A stretch of 64,000 nt of DNA from Streptomyces sp. SLBN-31. Lineage in GTDB: Bacteria; Actinomycetota; Actinomycetes; Streptomycetales; Streptomycetaceae. The notes beneath the pieces were generated by a model. That model was not told the origin of the DNA, made no database searches, and saw nothing but the letters and a program-made list of their open reading frames with translations. The translations under genes were made by a program, and so were the position numbers. The stretch is from the NCBI RefSeq assembly GCF_006715395.1, contig NZ_VFNC01000002.1, forward strand, positions 124,001-188,000, given 5' to 3'. Of the stretch, positions 63,235 through 64,000 are shown in pieces. The first letter of the stretch is position 1, and the number at the start of each line of letters is the position of its first letter.

Positions 63235-64000
63235 ATGTGCATCTCGACGGGTGAGGCCGCGTTCTCCGGCACGATCGTGTATTGCGGAAGGCAGCACCAC
63301 CCGGTGCATGGCCTGATCCATGTCCTGGGCTACCAGAACACCGCCGTCAATCTGGCGGACGGCCCGAACGCCATGCTCCTGCACCTGCCCACCGCGCAAC
63401 TCACCCCCGGCCACTTCCTCTCCGCCGGGCGCACCGGCGACGTCCTGCACCGCATGGTCGCCGCCGTCGAACCTGTCGCCGCCGCAGCCGACGACATCGC
63501 GTGGATGGGTGCGGAACCGCAGGCCGTCCAGGTCTTCGACCACGACGTCTATACGGTGCTCCTGGCGACCGACCCCACCGCAATCCCCACCGCGCTGCGA
63601 CAAGTGCCTGTGCATCGCCGCCCCGACCTCGACCCAGGTCTCCTGCGCTTCTACGCCGACCACTTTCCTGACCACGCCATCGCCGTGTGCTGCTTCGACA
63701 ACGCCGACGCGCAACGGGCCAAGCCCCTGCTGCTGTGGTTTCCGCCGCTCGATCCCGACCAGTTGACCGTGCCGGCCCTGGACAGCCACACCGGAACGGC
63801 ACCGGACCTCGATGCCGCCGTGACCGTGGACCACTGGGTCCTGTTCTCCACCGACCAAGCGCCTGCCGACTGGGGCGAACCCGTCGACTACCCCAGCAAC
63901 ATGCGCCACAGTCTGCGCGCCTTCCTTCCCTCCGCCGTAATGGGCCGGTACTACGACCAAGGACAGACTCTGCCCAACGGAGACTTCGCCATCAGCCACC
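63235..64000 (+). CDS. Unrecognised protein, truncated by the window edge
   Basis: At least 255 codons from ATG 63235, open to the end of the window, starting MCISTGEAAFSGTIVYCGRQ. Composition and third-position GC are those of a real Streptomyces gene. Visible pieces include HHPVHGLIHVLGYQNTAVNL, AMLLHLPTAQLTPGHFLSAG, RRPDLDPGLLRFYADHFPDH and AKPLLLWFPPLDPDQL. No signal peptide, no transmembrane helix, no motif I know. The start has no Shine-Dalgarno, so a leaderless message or another start is possible. Confidence 0.6.
   Translation, partial: MCISTGEAAFSGTIVYCGRQHHPVHGLIHVLGYQNTAVNLADGPNAMLLHLPTAQLTPGHFLSAGRTGDVLHRMVAAVEPVAAAADDIAWMGAEPQAVQVFDHDVYTVLLATDPTAIPTALRQVPVHRRPDLDPGLLRFYADHFPDHAIAVCCFDNADAQRAKPLLLWFPPLDPDQLTVPALDSHTGTAPDLDAAVTVDHWVLFSTDQAPADWGEPVDYPSNMRHSLRAFLPSAVMGRYYDQGQTLPNGDFAISH

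Noticed and set aside
1..64000. CRISPR arrays, rRNA, tRNA, complete insertion sequences or phage genes
   Set aside because: Scanned by eye for direct repeats, tRNA-like segments and transposase/integrase motifs; none was found.

Overview
The window is very GC-rich, with strong GGAGG-type ribosome binding sites, frequent GTG starts and 4-nt ATGA/GTGA overlaps. Gene content (PAS-LuxR regulators, Ser/Thr kinases, SCO6745-family protein, EACC1, secreted M4 protease) points to a Streptomyces or close actinobacterial relative. It reads as chromosomal accessory sequence: one complete energy-metabolism island followed by many small, partly decayed loci.

Layout. 0.2-1.3 kb: secreted alpha/beta hydrolase (-). 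1.8-16.2 kb: complete cluster for a high-affinity, oxygen-tolerant group 1h [NiFe]-hydrogenase. A plus-strand maturation operon (hypX, M52 protease, hypB, hypF, hypC, hypD, hypE) converges on a minus-strand operon (499-aa unknown, hhyS, hhyL, NifU-like, DUF5947, His-rich 68-aa protein, 61-aa membrane protein, hypA), and the two share a hairpin terminator at 9743-9777. HypX makes the active-site CO from a formyl donor in air; HypE/F/C/D make and place Fe(CN)2CO; HypA/B load Ni; the M52 protease trims the HhyL tail. 16.7-21.3 kb: membrane-anchored protein, Ser/Thr kinase, M4 metalloprotease. 21.8-28.3 kb: PAS-LuxR regulator divergent from an overlapping ATP-grasp ligase / dikinase-like / MFS trio, the best candidate for an undescribed biosynthetic system. 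28.3-34 kb: membrane protein, second kinase, ornithine cyclodeaminase family enzyme, beta-lactamase-like lipoprotein.

34-36.1 kb: EACC1 protein with a gutted caspase-like effector. 36.4-43.9 kb: methyltransferase, MurR/RpiR regulator, secreted cyanophycinase, then a polar amino-acid ABC transporter/M20 peptidase operon in which all four genes carry an inactivating lesion. 44.8-46.9 kb: orphan cytochrome oxidase subunit I plus a small partner. 47-51.9 kb: lipoprotein, MacB/FtsX-type ABC exporter and TetR regulator with repeated operator-like sites. 52-58 kb: TetR remnant, PPC-like small protein, DUF2182-DUF1326 pair, ThuA/ricin-lectin secreted protein, SCO6745 protein, membrane protein. 58-64 kb: large membrane-anchored periplasmic-binding-like protein with a 3' frameshift, remnants of a penicillin acylase, an IucB-like acetyltransferase and a formaldehyde dehydrogenase, and an unrecognised gene running off the right edge.

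About eleven genes look broken. Some lesions are single-base indels, several in G/C runs, so sequencing error must be separated from real decay before drawing conclusions.
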